Origin: Amycolatopsis sacchari
GTDB taxonomy: Bacteria > Actinomycetota > Actinomycetes > Mycobacteriales > Pseudonocardiaceae
Assembly (NCBI RefSeq): GCF_900114035.1
Contig: NZ_FORP01000012.1
Span: forward strand, 62,001-126,000
Reading direction: 5' to 3'
Length of the DNA stretch: 64,000 nt
Shown here: positions 1 to 8,445 of the stretch, one piece after another
Layout of the letters: each line of letters begins with the position of its first letter
Position numbering within the stretch: position 1 is the first letter of the stretch
The notes under the pieces: model-generated
Told to the model about the DNA's origin: nothing
Database searches by the model: none
What the model saw: only the letters and a program-made list of their open reading frames with translations
Translations under genes and position numbers: made by a program

Positions 1-60
1 ACGCCGGGGCCCGAGGCCGAGGCGCTGAAGAAGCTCGACGAGTTCGCGGCGCTGCGGTGA
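1..60 (+). CDS. C-terminal end of a luciferase-like (LLM) F420-dependent oxidoreductase, 5' truncated by the window
   Basis: Frame 1 reads 19 residues to a TGA at 58-60. The last residues (PGPEAEALKKLDEFAALR) almost repeat the C-terminus of the next gene (PGPEADTLRRLDEFAALR), so this is the tail of a close paralogue and the two form a tandem duplication. The next gene starts at a GTG that overlaps this stop by 4 bases, so the two are probably translationally coupled. Nothing else of the gene is visible. Confidence 0.8.
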   Translation, partial: TPGPEAEALKKLDEFAALR

Positions 61-860
61 AGGTCGGCATCAGCACCTTCGTCACCGACGAGAGCATGCC
101 GCCCGCCGCGCTGGCCAAGGCGGTGGAGGAGCGCGGTTTCGACGCGTTGTTCCTCGCGGAGCACTCGCACATCCCGGTCTCCCGCGAGACGCCGTACCCG
201 GCGGGCGGGGAGCTGCCGCGGCCGTACTTCCGCGCGCTCGACCCGTTCGTGGCACTGGCCGCGGCCGCGGCGGTGACGACGTCGCTGCGCCTGGGCACCG
301 GGGTCAGCCTGCTGGTCCAGCGTGACGTGATCCACACCGCGAAATCCGTCGCCAGCCTGCACCTGGTGTCGGGTGGGCGTGTGCTCTTCGGCGTCGGCGT
401 GGGCTGGAACCGCGAGGAGATGCGCAACCACGGCACCGACCCGCGCACGCGGGGCAGGCTGCTCGACGAGCGGATCCAGGCCCTGCGGGTCCTCTGGAAG
501 GACGACGAGGCGAGCTACTCCGGTGAGCACGTCCGGTTCGACCGGGTCTTGCAGTGGCCGAAGCCCGCGCAGCCACCGATGATCTACATCGGGGGCAACA
601 GCGAGGCCGCCGCCGACCGGGCTCGGCGGCTCGGGGACGGCTGGTTGCCCAACGCGGTGCGCGATCCCGCGCAGGTACCGGCGCAGCTCGCCATGGTGCG
701 GGACACCGGCCTGCCGGTGACGGCCACGTCGGCCCCGCCCGACGAGCGGCTGTTCGCCGCGTACGCCGAGGCCGGCGCGGAACGCGTCACGCTGTCGCTG
801 CCACCCGGGCCGGAGGCGGACACGCTCCGCAGGCTCGACGAGTTCGCCGCGCTGCGCTGA
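57..860 (+). CDS. LLM-class F420-dependent oxidoreductase
   Basis: This 267-residue protein has the luciferase-like monooxygenase fold: the N-terminal strand KVGISTFVTDES, an early AEHSHIP motif, a LGTGVSLL strand and the GVGVGWNREEM segment. That combination is typical of the short actinobacterial F420 LLM family (TIGR03619-like). Such enzymes use the deazaflavin F420 for hydride transfer; the substrate cannot be read from sequence. The start is GTG at 57, overlapping the stop of its upstream paralogue (GTGA). The C-terminus repeats that of the paralogue nearly residue for residue. A second F420 enzyme follows 47 bp later, so three F420 genes are clustered at the edge of a sterol locus. A role in steroid reduction is possible but inferred only from position. 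Confidence 0.82.
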   Translation: MKVGISTFVTDESMPPAALAKAVEERGFDALFLAEHSHIPVSRETPYPAGGELPRPYFRALDPFVALAAAAAVTTSLRLGTGVSLLVQRDVIHTAKSVASLHLVSGGRVLFGVGVGWNREEMRNHGTDPRTRGRLLDERIQALRVLWKDDEASYSGEHVRFDRVLQWPKPAQPPMIYIGGNSEAAADRARRLGDGWLPNAVRDPAQVPAQLAMVRDTGLPVTATSAPPDERLFAAYAEAGAERVTLSLPPGPEADTLRRLDEFAALR

Positions 861-907
861 AGCTCGGTACGGTTGCCCTATCGCACGTCAGAAAGGTTGA
901 TGAGGTC

Positions 908-1897
908 GTGAGTGACGTTCAGATCGGCATCGCCGCGGCGCTGGAGCAGTTCTCGCCGCGCGAATCCATCGAGCTTGCCGCGCTGTCCGAGCAGCACGGG
1001 TTCTCCGGGCAGATGGCCGCGGACCACTTCCAGCCGTGGGTGCCGCAGCAGGGGCAGGCGTCCTTCGTGTGGAGCGTGCTGGCCTCGCTCGCCGAGAACA
1101 CGACCGGTGACCTCGGTCCCGGCGTGACGTGCCCGTCGTTCCGGCTGCACCCGGCGATGGTGGCGCAGGCCGCCGCGACGCTGGAGGCCACGTACCCGGG
1201 CCGCACCTGGCTCGGCATCGGTTCCGGTGAGGCGCTCAACGAGCACATCATCGGCGGCTACTGGCCCGAGGCCCCCGAGCGCGTGCGCCGCATGTTCGAG
1301 GCGCTGGAGATCATCCGCAAGCTGTTCAGCGGCAAGGACGTCAAGCACTCCGGCGAGTTCTTCAAGCTGCACACCACGCGCCTGTGGACGCTGCCGGACA
1401 CCCCGCCGCCGGTCTACATCGCCTCCGCGGGCCCGTACACCTCGCGCAAGACCGGTGAGCTGGCCGACGGGCTGATCACGCCCGGTGCCTCGCTGGACAA
1501 GCTGGCCGGCATCCTCGACAACTTCGCGCAGGGCGCCCGCAAGGCCGGCAAGGACCCCGACACGATGCCGAAGCTGCTGCAGGTGCACCTGTCCTGGGCG
1601 GAGACCGACGAGCAGGCGCTGGCCAACGCGATGGACCAGTGGCCCAACGGCGGGATGAAGTTCCCGAAGGCCGACGTCCGCTCGCCGTTCGACTTCGCGC
1701 AGATGGCGAAGCTGGTGCGCGAGGAGGACTTCGAGGGCCGCATGGTCATCTCGTCCGATCCCGACGTGCACCGCCAGTCGCTCCAGCGCTACATCGACGC
1801 CGGGTTCAACCGGATCTACGTGCACAACGTGGGCCGGAACCAGAAGGAGTGGATCGAGGTCTTCGGCCGCGAGGTGCTGCCCAAGCTCAAGGCTTGA
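908..1897 (+). CDS. F420-dependent glucose-6-phosphate dehydrogenase-family protein
   Basis: This 329-residue LLM protein resembles mycobacterial Fgd. It has EQFSPRESIELAALSEQHG near the N-terminus, then DHFQPW, the LGIGSGEALNE loop (residues around 100-110) and a late VISSDPDVH segment. The aligned regions in Fgd bind F420 and glucose-6-phosphate. The family also contains F420 enzymes with other substrates (such as hydroxymycolate dehydrogenase), so G6P specificity is not certain. The start is taken as GTG at 908 after AGGTTGATGAGG; the reading frame is open further upstream, but that part overlaps the preceding gene in another frame. The 3' end overlaps the convergent serine hydrolase by 11 bp. 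If it is a true Fgd, it would supply reduced F420 to the two neighbouring LLM enzymes. Confidence 0.75.
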   Translation: MSDVQIGIAAALEQFSPRESIELAALSEQHGFSGQMAADHFQPWVPQQGQASFVWSVLASLAENTTGDLGPGVTCPSFRLHPAMVAQAAATLEATYPGRTWLGIGSGEALNEHIIGGYWPEAPERVRRMFEALEIIRKLFSGKDVKHSGEFFKLHTTRLWTLPDTPPPVYIASAGPYTSRKTGELADGLITPGASLDKLAGILDNFAQGARKAGKDPDTMPKLLQVHLSWAETDEQALANAMDQWPNGGMKFPKADVRSPFDFAQMAKLVREEDFEGRMVISSDPDVHRQSLQRYIDAGFNRIYVHNVGRNQKEWIEVFGREVLPKLKA

Positions 1898-2834
1898 GCA
1901 GCGCGGCGAGCTGGCCGGTGCCGTCCGTGAGCGCCTTGGCCATCGAGCGGTAGTAGGCCAGCGGCGCCGAGGTCAGCACGATCACGACGTACCGGGAGTC
2001 CTGCCCGAGCAGGCCCGTGGTGTGGAAGTAGGCGGTGTTGCCGGTGCTGCCCCAGCCCTGCTTGATCGCCCAGGTCGTGCCGGGCAGGCCGTCCGGGATG
2101 CCGAAGAACTGGTCCGTGCCGTCCGCGGCCGTTCGCGACGCGTGGTACATGGCGTCGTAGATCAGGTCGCGGGCGGTGCCGGGCACGTTGTCCTCGAGGT
2201 ACCGGTACACCGCGACCAGGTCCTCGGGGGTGACCTTGGTGGCTCCCCACTGGCCTGCCGCGCTGGGCGGCTCGGTGCTGGTCAGGCCCATCAGCTTCAC
2301 GTCCCGGGTGATGATGGACGTGCCGCCTTCGCTCACCCAGAACGCGCTGGCGACGCTGTCGTCGCTGGTCGAGAGCATCTTGGTGAGGCGGTTCTGAATG
2401 GCGGGGCCGGGCACGTGCCAGTCGTTGCGCGCGAGCACGTCGATGGCGATGAGCAGCTTCACCACCGACATGCTGGAGAACCTCGTGTCGGCGTTGAGGC
2501 TGGTGACCGCCCGGCCCGCGGTGCGGTCGTAGACCTCCAGCCCGACCTTCGCGTCGGGCACGGTCCGGCGCACGGAATCCTGCACGCGGTTGGCGAGCTG
2601 CCGGGCGTCCGCCGCGGACAGCGCCGGTGGCGGCGCCGGCGCGGAGTCCGTGGCCAGCGCCGGAGTGGTGGTCTCCGTCGGCTGGGGCTGCGACTGGGGT
2701 TGCGGTGCGGCGGAGACCCTCGTGCTGGCGGCCGAGATCGAGGCCTCGTCGTGCGTCACCGAGACCACGATCATGACTGCGGCGCCCGTCGCGACCGCTG
2801 CGAGCACGGCCCGTGCGACCGTTCCACGTTTCAC
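1887..2834 (-). CDS. Exported beta-lactamase-like serine hydrolase
   Basis: The 315-residue product starts with a signal anchor (basic MKRGTVAR, then a hydrophobic stretch to about residue 25), followed by a Ser/Thr/Pro/Gln-rich linker to about residue 70. The rest is a class A beta-lactamase/PBP-like domain. It has SVVK at 123-126 (SxxK), an SDD motif in the SDN position and KQGWG in the KTG position. The KTG replacement is relaxed, so strong beta-lactamase activity is not assured; actinobacterial relatives are annotated simply as serine hydrolases. It is monocistronic, points toward the F420 genes and overlaps their 3' end by 11 bp. It has no evident link to sterol metabolism. Confidence 0.78.
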   Translation of the reverse strand: MKRGTVARAVLAAVATGAAVMIVVSVTHDEASISAASTRVSAAPQPQSQPQPTETTTPALATDSAPAPPPALSAADARQLANRVQDSVRRTVPDAKVGLEVYDRTAGRAVTSLNADTRFSSMSVVKLLIAIDVLARNDWHVPGPAIQNRLTKMLSTSDDSVASAFWVSEGGTSIITRDVKLMGLTSTEPPSAAGQWGATKVTPEDLVAVYRYLEDNVPGTARDLIYDAMYHASRTAADGTDQFFGIPDGLPGTTWAIKQGWGSTGNTAYFHTTGLLGQDSRYVVIVLTSAPLAYYRSMAKALTDGTGQLAALLKP

Positions 2835-2952
2835 ATGCCAAGAAACGCGGTCACCCGATCGGGTTGTTGCGTCTCACCGCGAACTCAAACGTGACGCTCA
2901 GCGGATTGACAGCCCGCGCACAGCCAAGATCACCGATCGCGCCGGCGCGTGT

Positions 2953-3582
2953 TCAGTCCGCAGCGGGCCGGTCCAGCAGCAGGTGCACCGACAGCTCCAG
3001 CCGGTTCGCGACGTCGGCGGCCGAAGCGCGCCGGGTGACCCACGCGACCAGGTTCGCCATCCACACGTCGGCGATGAGGTGGAAGACCGCGCGGTCGTGC
3101 TCGGTCGGCTCCTCGATGCGCATGGCCTTGGCGAACATGTCCTCCATCAGCCGTCCGACCTGCTCGACCTCGGCGGCCGCGGTCGTGTCGGCGAACATGA
3201 ACGCCCGCACCATGGCCTCGGTCAGGTGCGGGTCGCGCTGCATCATCCGCGTGTTGCGGTTGAGCACGAAGATCAGCCGCTCGCCGGGCGTGTCACCCGG
3301 GATGGCGCTGCGCTCCAGCTTGTCCTTGGCGCGCTCGAACTCCCTGGCCAGGCCCGACACCAGCAGGTGGATCTTGGACGGGAAGTAGCGGTACAGGGTG
3401 CCCAGCGCGACGTCGGCCTTGTCGGCGACCGCGCGCATCTGGACCGCGTCGTAGCCGCCCTTGGACGCCAGCGCCAGCGTGGCGTCGATGATGCGCCGGC
3501 GGCGGTCCCGCTGCGCGGCGGAACCGAGCTCGTCGCCCAGCCCGTTCCTGGTCTGGGCGGTTGCCCTCGTCTTACCGGCCAT
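2953..3582 (-). CDS. kstR: TetR-family repressor KstR, regulator of cholesterol catabolism
   Basis: The 209-residue TetR protein matches mycobacterial KstR closely through the DNA-binding domain: ELGSAAQRDRRRRI, ASKGGYDAVQMRAVADKADVALGTLYRYFPSK, then LTEAMVRAFMFAD and TRRASAADV. KstR represses upper sterol catabolism genes and is released by 3-oxo-sterol-26-oyl-CoA or its acid (known for the family). The start is set at ATG 3582 because AGAGG lies 5 bp upstream. The longer GTG start at 3609 would place a KstR-like box inside the gene. It is divergent from fadE34, as in M. tuberculosis (Rv3574/Rv3573c). Two boxes in the shared intergenic region indicate autoregulation. Confidence 0.95.
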   Translation of the reverse strand: MAGKTRATAQTRNGLGDELGSAAQRDRRRRIIDATLALASKGGYDAVQMRAVADKADVALGTLYRYFPSKIHLLVSGLAREFERAKDKLERSAIPGDTPGERLIFVLNRNTRMMQRDPHLTEAMVRAFMFADTTAAAEVEQVGRLMEDMFAKAMRIEEPTEHDRAVFHLIADVWMANLVAWVTRRASAADVANRLELSVHLLLDRPAAD

Positions 3583-3594
3583 CGACCTCTGCTC

Positions 3595-3608
3595 CGAAAC
3601 TTGTTCCA
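3595..3608. promoter_or_regulatory. KstR-like box upstream of kstR (13/14)
   Basis: CGAAACTTGTTCCA matches TNNAACNNGTTNNA except for the first base. It lies 12 bp upstream of the chosen kstR start and would support autorepression. Confidence 0.6.
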
Positions 3609-3651
3609 CTGTCGGTGCACAGCTTACCTAACGGTCTTCCTTCGGAAAAAC

Positions 3652-3665
3652 TGAAACACGTTCTA
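3652..3665. promoter_or_regulatory. KstR box upstream of fadE34 (14/14)
   Basis: TGAAACACGTTCTA is a perfect match to TNNAACNNGTTNNA. It ends 10 bp before the fadE34 start codon, so repressor binding would cover the promoter/initiation region. Confidence 0.9.
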
Positions 3666-3675
3666 TAGTTGATCC

Positions 3676-5676
3676 ATGGTCATCGGGGTGACGGCGGAGC
3701 AGCGGGCCTGGGCGGAGTCGGTCCGGCGCGGAGCGGTGGCGGAGCTGCGTTCGGTCGCGCTGCCGGAGGAGCTGGGCGGCGTGGGCGGCACGGTGACCGA
3801 CCTCGCGGTCGGTCTCGCGGAGGCGGCCGCCGCACTGACGCCGGGGCCGCTGTTCGGCACCGCGCTGGCGGGTCTCGTGCTGGCCCGCCGTCCTGATTCG
3901 GCGCCGGCGAAGGAACTGGTCCCCCGGCTGGCCGACGGCAGCGCGCGGGCGGCGGTCGCGTTCGGACCCGGCGGCCTGGTGATGACCCCTGAACTGCGGG
4001 TGCGCGGCCGGACGGAGCCGGTGCTCGACGCGGATCCCAGGGCGTATTCGCTGCTGGCGGCCGATCGCGCCGGGGAGACGGTGTGGTTCGTGCTGCCGCC
4101 GCGTCCGGTCGAGCACGCCGATGGTCTGGACCTGTCCCGTGAAGTCGGGTTCCTCGTGCTGGACGAGGAGATCCCGCAGAGCGCCTTGCTGGACGAACCG
4201 GTCGCCGAACTCGCCGCGACGCTGGCCGCCGCCGAGGCGGCCGGTGTGGCCGACTGGTGCGTGCGCACCGCGAGCGAGTACGCGAAGGTCCGCGAGCAGT
4301 TCGGCAGGCCCATCGGTTCGTTCCAGGCCGTCAAGCACCTGTGTGCGGAGATGCTGTGCCGCGCCGAGGTCGCCGCCGCTCTGGCCTGGGACGCGGCGGA
4401 AGCGGGCGGGGCGCACCCGCTGGCGTCGGCGGTCGCGGCGGCGGGTGCGCTGGACGCGGCCGTGGACAACGCGAAGGACTGCATCCAGGTGCTGGGTGGC
4501 ATCGGGTTCACGTGGGAGCACGACGCGCACCGCTACCTGCGGCGGGCGGTGACCCTGCGGCAGCTGCTCGGCGGTTCCGGGCGGTGGCGGCGGCGCGCGG
4601 CGGAGCTCGCGTTGTCCGGGCAGCGGCGGCAGCTCGGGGTGGCGGTCGGGGAGGATCCCGTGGTGCGCAAGGAAATCGCCGCGATCGCCGCGTTGCCCGA
4701 GGGTCAGCGGCGGGTACGGCTGGCCGAGACGGGGTACCTCGTGCCGCACTGGCCACGACCCTACGGGCTCGACGCCGGTCCCGAGCAGCAGCTGGTGATC
4801 GACGCGGAGCTGCGCCGGGCGGGAGTCCGGCGGCCGGACCTGGTGATCGGCGCGTGGGCGGTGCCGACGATCCTCGAACACGGCACGGCCGAACAGCAGG
4901 AGCGGTTCGCCGGTCCCACGCTGCGGGGCGAAATCACGTGGTGCCAGCTGTTCTCCGAGCCGGAAGCGGGTTCGGACCTCGCCTCGCTCCGGACGAAAGC
5001 GACCAAAGTGGACGGTGGCTGGCGGCTGTCGGGCCAGAAGATCTGGACCTCGCTTGCGCGCGAGGCGGACTGGGCGATCTGCCTGGCCCGCACCGATCCC
5101 GACGCCCCCAAGCACCGCGGTATCACGTACTTCCTCGTCGACATGACGTCTCCCGGCATCGACATCCGGCCGCTGCGGGAGATCACCGGGGACGCCGTGT
5201 TCAACGAGGTGTTCCTCGACGACGTGTTCGTGCCCGACCGCGACGTCGTCGGCGAGGTGCACGGCGGCTGGCGCCTGGCGCGCACGACGCTGGCGAACGA
5301 GCGGGTCGCGATGGGCGGCGGGTCGTCGGTCGGCGAGGCCGTCGAGGAGCTGCTGGCGGCCGCGGCCGGCCCCAGCGAGCGGCTGGGAGCGCTGGTGACC
5401 GAGGGGACGGCGTGCTCGCTGCTCGACCTCAGGGCGACCTTGCGGCGGCTGGCGGGCCAGGACCCCGGCGCGGAGTCGAGCGTGCGGAAGCTGATCGGCG
5501 TGCGGCACCGGCAGGCGGTGGCCGAAGCGGCGCTGGACCTGCGGGGGCCCGCCGGGGTGGTGGACGGGGCCGCCCAGCACGAGTTCCTGCTCACCCGGTG
5601 CCTCAGCATCGCGGGCGGGACGGAGCAGGTGCTGCTGACGCTGGCGGCGGAACGGCTGCTCGGTCTGCCGCGCTGA
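3676..5676 (+). CDS. fadE34: Acyl-CoA dehydrogenase FadE34 (steroid C24 acyl-CoA dehydrogenase)
   Basis: The 666-residue protein is a tandem fusion of two acyl-CoA dehydrogenase modules. The first (to about residue 310) keeps only the C-terminal helical part well (REQFGRPIGSFQAVKH, QVLGGIGFTWEHDAHRY). The second has CQLFSEPEAGSDLASL, SGQKIWTS and the C-terminal AGGTEQVLLTLAAERLLGLPR. This architecture and length match FadE34/ChsE3 (711 residues in M. tuberculosis), which dehydrogenates 3-oxo-chol-4-en-24-oyl-CoA at C22-C23. It is divergent from kstR with a perfect KstR box upstream. The start ATG at 3676 has no good Shine-Dalgarno, so the transcript may be leaderless. Its product would be the substrate of the EchA19/ChsH3 hydratases elsewhere in the window. 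Confidence 0.9.
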   Translation: MVIGVTAEQRAWAESVRRGAVAELRSVALPEELGGVGGTVTDLAVGLAEAAAALTPGPLFGTALAGLVLARRPDSAPAKELVPRLADGSARAAVAFGPGGLVMTPELRVRGRTEPVLDADPRAYSLLAADRAGETVWFVLPPRPVEHADGLDLSREVGFLVLDEEIPQSALLDEPVAELAATLAAAEAAGVADWCVRTASEYAKVREQFGRPIGSFQAVKHLCAEMLCRAEVAAALAWDAAEAGGAHPLASAVAAAGALDAAVDNAKDCIQVLGGIGFTWEHDAHRYLRRAVTLRQLLGGSGRWRRRAAELALSGQRRQLGVAVGEDPVVRKEIAAIAALPEGQRRVRLAETGYLVPHWPRPYGLDAGPEQQLVIDAELRRAGVRRPDLVIGAWAVPTILEHGTAEQQERFAGPTLRGEITWCQLFSEPEAGSDLASLRTKATKVDGGWRLSGQKIWTSLAREADWAICLARTDPDAPKHRGITYFLVDMTSPGIDIRPLREITGDAVFNEVFLDDVFVPDRDVVGEVHGGWRLARTTLANERVAMGGGSSVGEAVEELLAAAAGPSERLGALVTEGTACSLLDLRATLRRLAGQDPGAESSVRKLIGVRHRQAVAEAALDLRGPAGVVDGAAQHEFLLTRCLSIAGGTEQVLLTLAAERLLGLPR

Positions 5677-5706
5677 GCTGTCGGTGGTCCCGCCTATCGT
5701 GGGACC

Positions 5707-8445
5707 GTGGAGCTCACCCCGGACACGCACGCGATCTTCGTGCCCTCGGACCCGCCGCGTGACGGCGTGCTCGCGCTGTGGGGCGACGGCGCGGGTCCCA
5801 CGCCGGTGGAGCTCGTGCTGCCGCAGGGCAAGGCGTTCCGGCGGACCACAGTGGACGCGCACGTGCTGCCGCTCGCCGAAGCGCTGCCGCTGCTGCTGTC
5901 CGTGCGCGAGCCCGCCTCCCCGGCGGTGGCCGCCTGGTCGGCCGCCGTGCACGCCGCGCTCACCCTCGTCGCGCGCGGTCGGCTGCTGCCCGCGGTCACG
6001 TCCGGCGGCGTCGACACGTGGCGCGTCGGGCCGCTCGACGGCGCCGACGAGGCGTTGCTACGTGACCTCGCGGCGGCGTTGCCGCCCGAGGCGCACGCGT
6101 TGCCGTTGTCGGGGCTCAAGCGCGTCCGCCTGCACTCGCCCGAGACGCTGGTGCGCGCGCTGTGGGACGCGACGGCCGACGTGCTGGTCCGGTCACCCGC
6201 CGCGAGCGTCGTCGCGGGCGGCCCGGCCTTCGCCTCGCCGCAGCCGACGTTGCTCGACGCGGCGGACGCGGAGTGGCTCGCCGCGCAGCAGCCCACCGGC
6301 GCCCAGCTCCAGCTGCGCGTCGAGATCCGGGAGGAGGAGCCCGGGCAGTACACCTTCGCGGCGGTGCTCGCGTTGCGCAGCGCACTCGACCCGAGTCTGG
6401 TGGTCGACGCCGCCACGCTGTGGGACGCGCCGGACGCGGTGCTCGCCCGCCTCGGCGACCAGGTCGAGGCCCAGCTGCTCCTGGCGTTGCGGCGCGGGGC
6501 GCGGGTGTGGCCCCCGCTGGGGCGTGCGCTTGAAGCCGCCACGCCTGCCGAGGTCCTGCTCACCGACGACGAGCTGGTGGAGCTGCTCGACACGGGCAGT
6601 TCCGCGCTCGGCGCGGCGGGTGTGGAAGTGCTGTGGCCACGCGGGATGTTCAGTGAGGGCGTGCGGGTGCAGGCGAGCGCCACTCCCGCCCCGGGGAGCG
6701 AGGCGAACGCCGCGTTCCGCATGACCGACCTGCTGAAGTTCCGGTGGCAGCTCAGCCTCGGCGGCGAGACGCTGACCGAGGCCGAGATCACCGCGCTCGC
6801 CGAGGCGAAGCGGCCGATGATCCGGCTGCGTGGCCAGTGGGTGCGGGTCGACAGGGGCATGCTCGCGAAGTTGCGCCGCGGGGGCCGCGAGCTGACCGCC
6901 GCCGAGGCACTGGCCGCAGCGCTGACCGGGGCGCTGGAGGTCGACGGCGAGGAGCTGGATTTCGCGCCGCCACCCGCGTTGTCCGGCCTGCTCGACCGCA
7001 TCCGCGAGGTGCCGTCCGCGCAGGTGGAAGTGCCGTCCGACCTTCAGGCGACGTTGCGGCCCTACCAGCGCGCCGGGCTCGCGTGGCTCGCGCGCATGAC
7101 GGAGCTGGGGCTGGGCGGCGTGCTCGCCGACGACATGGGGCTCGGCAAGACGATCCAGCTCATCGCGCTGCACCTGCACCGGCGTGCGCTCGGCGCGGGG
7201 CCGACGCTCGTGCTGTGCCCGACGTCGTTGCTGGGCAACTGGGAGCGCGAGTTCGCGAAGTTCGCGCCTTCGGTGCCGGTGCGGCGGTTCCACGGCGGCA
7301 GACGACACCTCGACGAGGTCGCGCCCGACGAGGTGGTGCTCGCGACGTACGGGGTGCTGCGCCGCGACCGCGAGGCGCTGGCGGAGGTGGGCTGGGGGCT
7401 GCTGGCCGCCGACGAGGCGCAGCACGTGAAGAACCCGTTGTCCCGCACGGCCAAGGAGCTGCGCCGCGTGCCCGCCGCCGCGCGCGTCGCGCTCACCGGC
7501 ACCCCGATGGAGAACCGGCTCACCGAGCTGTGGTCCATTTTGGACTGGACGACACCGGGGCTGCTCGGCTCGCTGGACCACTTCCGCCGCACCGTCGCAC
7601 GGCCGGTGGAGCGCGACCGGGACCGCGAGCGCACCGAGCGGCTGGCGGCCACCGTGCGCCCGTTCCTGTTGCGGCGCCGCAAGAGCGACCCCGAGATCGC
7701 CCCGGAGCTGCCGCGCAAGACGGAGACCGACCGGTTCGTGCCGCTGACCACCGAGCAGGCCACGCTGTACGAGGCGGTCGTGCGGGAGAACCTGGCGATC
7801 ATCCGGGAGTCGCAGGGAGTGCAGCGGCGCGGGCAGGTGCTCAAGCTGCTCACCGAGCTGAAGCAGATCTGCAACCACCCCGCGCAGTACCTCAAGCAGA
7901 GCGGGCCGCTCGCGGGCCGGTCGGGCAAGCTGACGGCGTTCGAGGAACTGCTCGACGTGATACTCGACGAGGGCGAGAGCGTGCTGGTGTTCAGCCAGTA
8001 CGTGCAGCTGGGCAAGCTGCTCGTGGCGCGGCTGGCCGAACGCGGGCTGCCCGCGGAGATGCTGTCGGGCGCGACGTCGGCGAACCGGCGTGAGGAGCTG
8101 GTGGCGCGGTTCCAGGGCGGTGACATCCCGGTGTTCGTGTTGTCGCTCAAGGCGGGCGGCGTCGGGCTCAACCTGACCCGCGCGACCCACGTGATCCACT
8201 ACGACCGCTGGTGGAACCCGGCGGTCGAGGACCAGGCGACCGACCGCGCGTACCGCATCGGGCAGGACCGGCCCGTGCAGGTGCACCGGCTGATCGCGGA
8301 GGGCACGCTGGAGGACCGCATCGCGGCGGTGCTGGAGTCCAAGCGCGGGCTGACCGAGGCCGTCGTCGGCGCGGGGGAGGACTGGCTCACGGAGCTGTCG
8401 GACGAGCAGCTGGCGGAGCTCGTGCGGCTGGGTGAGCAGCCGTGA
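5707..8445 (+). CDS. SNF2-family DEAD/DEAH-box helicase
   Basis: The 912-residue protein has a poorly conserved N-terminal half (SNF2-associated domain of bacterial HepA/SNF2 proteins). A complete SNF2 ATPase core begins near residue 450: LRPYQRAGLAWL, the Walker A DDMGLGKT at about 475-482, DEAQ at 569-572 (motif II) and LTGTPMENR (motif III). The C-terminal RecA lobe has SGATSANRREELVARF, LSLKAGGVGLNLTRA and the motif VI DQATDRAYRIGQ. It is a double-stranded-DNA translocase, presumably remodelling protein-DNA complexes. Start is GTG at 5707. Its stop overlaps the next gene's GTG by 4 bp, coupling it to a SWIM zinc-finger protein. There is no KstR box, and this gene interrupts the sterol locus. 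Confidence 0.93.
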   Translation: MELTPDTHAIFVPSDPPRDGVLALWGDGAGPTPVELVLPQGKAFRRTTVDAHVLPLAEALPLLLSVREPASPAVAAWSAAVHAALTLVARGRLLPAVTSGGVDTWRVGPLDGADEALLRDLAAALPPEAHALPLSGLKRVRLHSPETLVRALWDATADVLVRSPAASVVAGGPAFASPQPTLLDAADAEWLAAQQPTGAQLQLRVEIREEEPGQYTFAAVLALRSALDPSLVVDAATLWDAPDAVLARLGDQVEAQLLLALRRGARVWPPLGRALEAATPAEVLLTDDELVELLDTGSSALGAAGVEVLWPRGMFSEGVRVQASATPAPGSEANAAFRMTDLLKFRWQLSLGGETLTEAEITALAEAKRPMIRLRGQWVRVDRGMLAKLRRGGRELTAAEALAAALTGALEVDGEELDFAPPPALSGLLDRIREVPSAQVEVPSDLQATLRPYQRAGLAWLARMTELGLGGVLADDMGLGKTIQLIALHLHRRALGAGPTLVLCPTSLLGNWEREFAKFAPSVPVRRFHGGRRHLDEVAPDEVVLATYGVLRRDREALAEVGWGLLAADEAQHVKNPLSRTAKELRRVPAAARVALTGTPMENRLTELWSILDWTTPGLLGSLDHFRRTVARPVERDRDRERTERLAATVRPFLLRRRKSDPEIAPELPRKTETDRFVPLTTEQATLYEAVVRENLAIIRESQGVQRRGQVLKLLTELKQICNHPAQYLKQSGPLAGRSGKLTAFEELLDVILDEGESVLVFSQYVQLGKLLVARLAERGLPAEMLSGATSANRREELVARFQGGDIPVFVLSLKAGGVGLNLTRATHVIHYDRWWNPAVEDQATDRAYRIGQDRPVQVHRLIAEGTLEDRIAAVLESKRGLTEAVVGAGEDWLTELSDEQLAELVRLGEQP

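Noticed and set aside
2022-2894. Long plus-strand open frame opposite the serine hydrolase
   Set aside because: It is a high-GC antisense shadow: Arg/Gly/His-rich, no family motifs, no ribosome site, and it covers a gene with clear SxxK and KQG motifs.
3628-5952. 774-residue minus-strand open frame over fadE34
   Set aside because: It mirrors the codon pattern of fadE34 and has an Arg/Gln/His-rich composition with no domain. fadE34 is well supported on the other strand.
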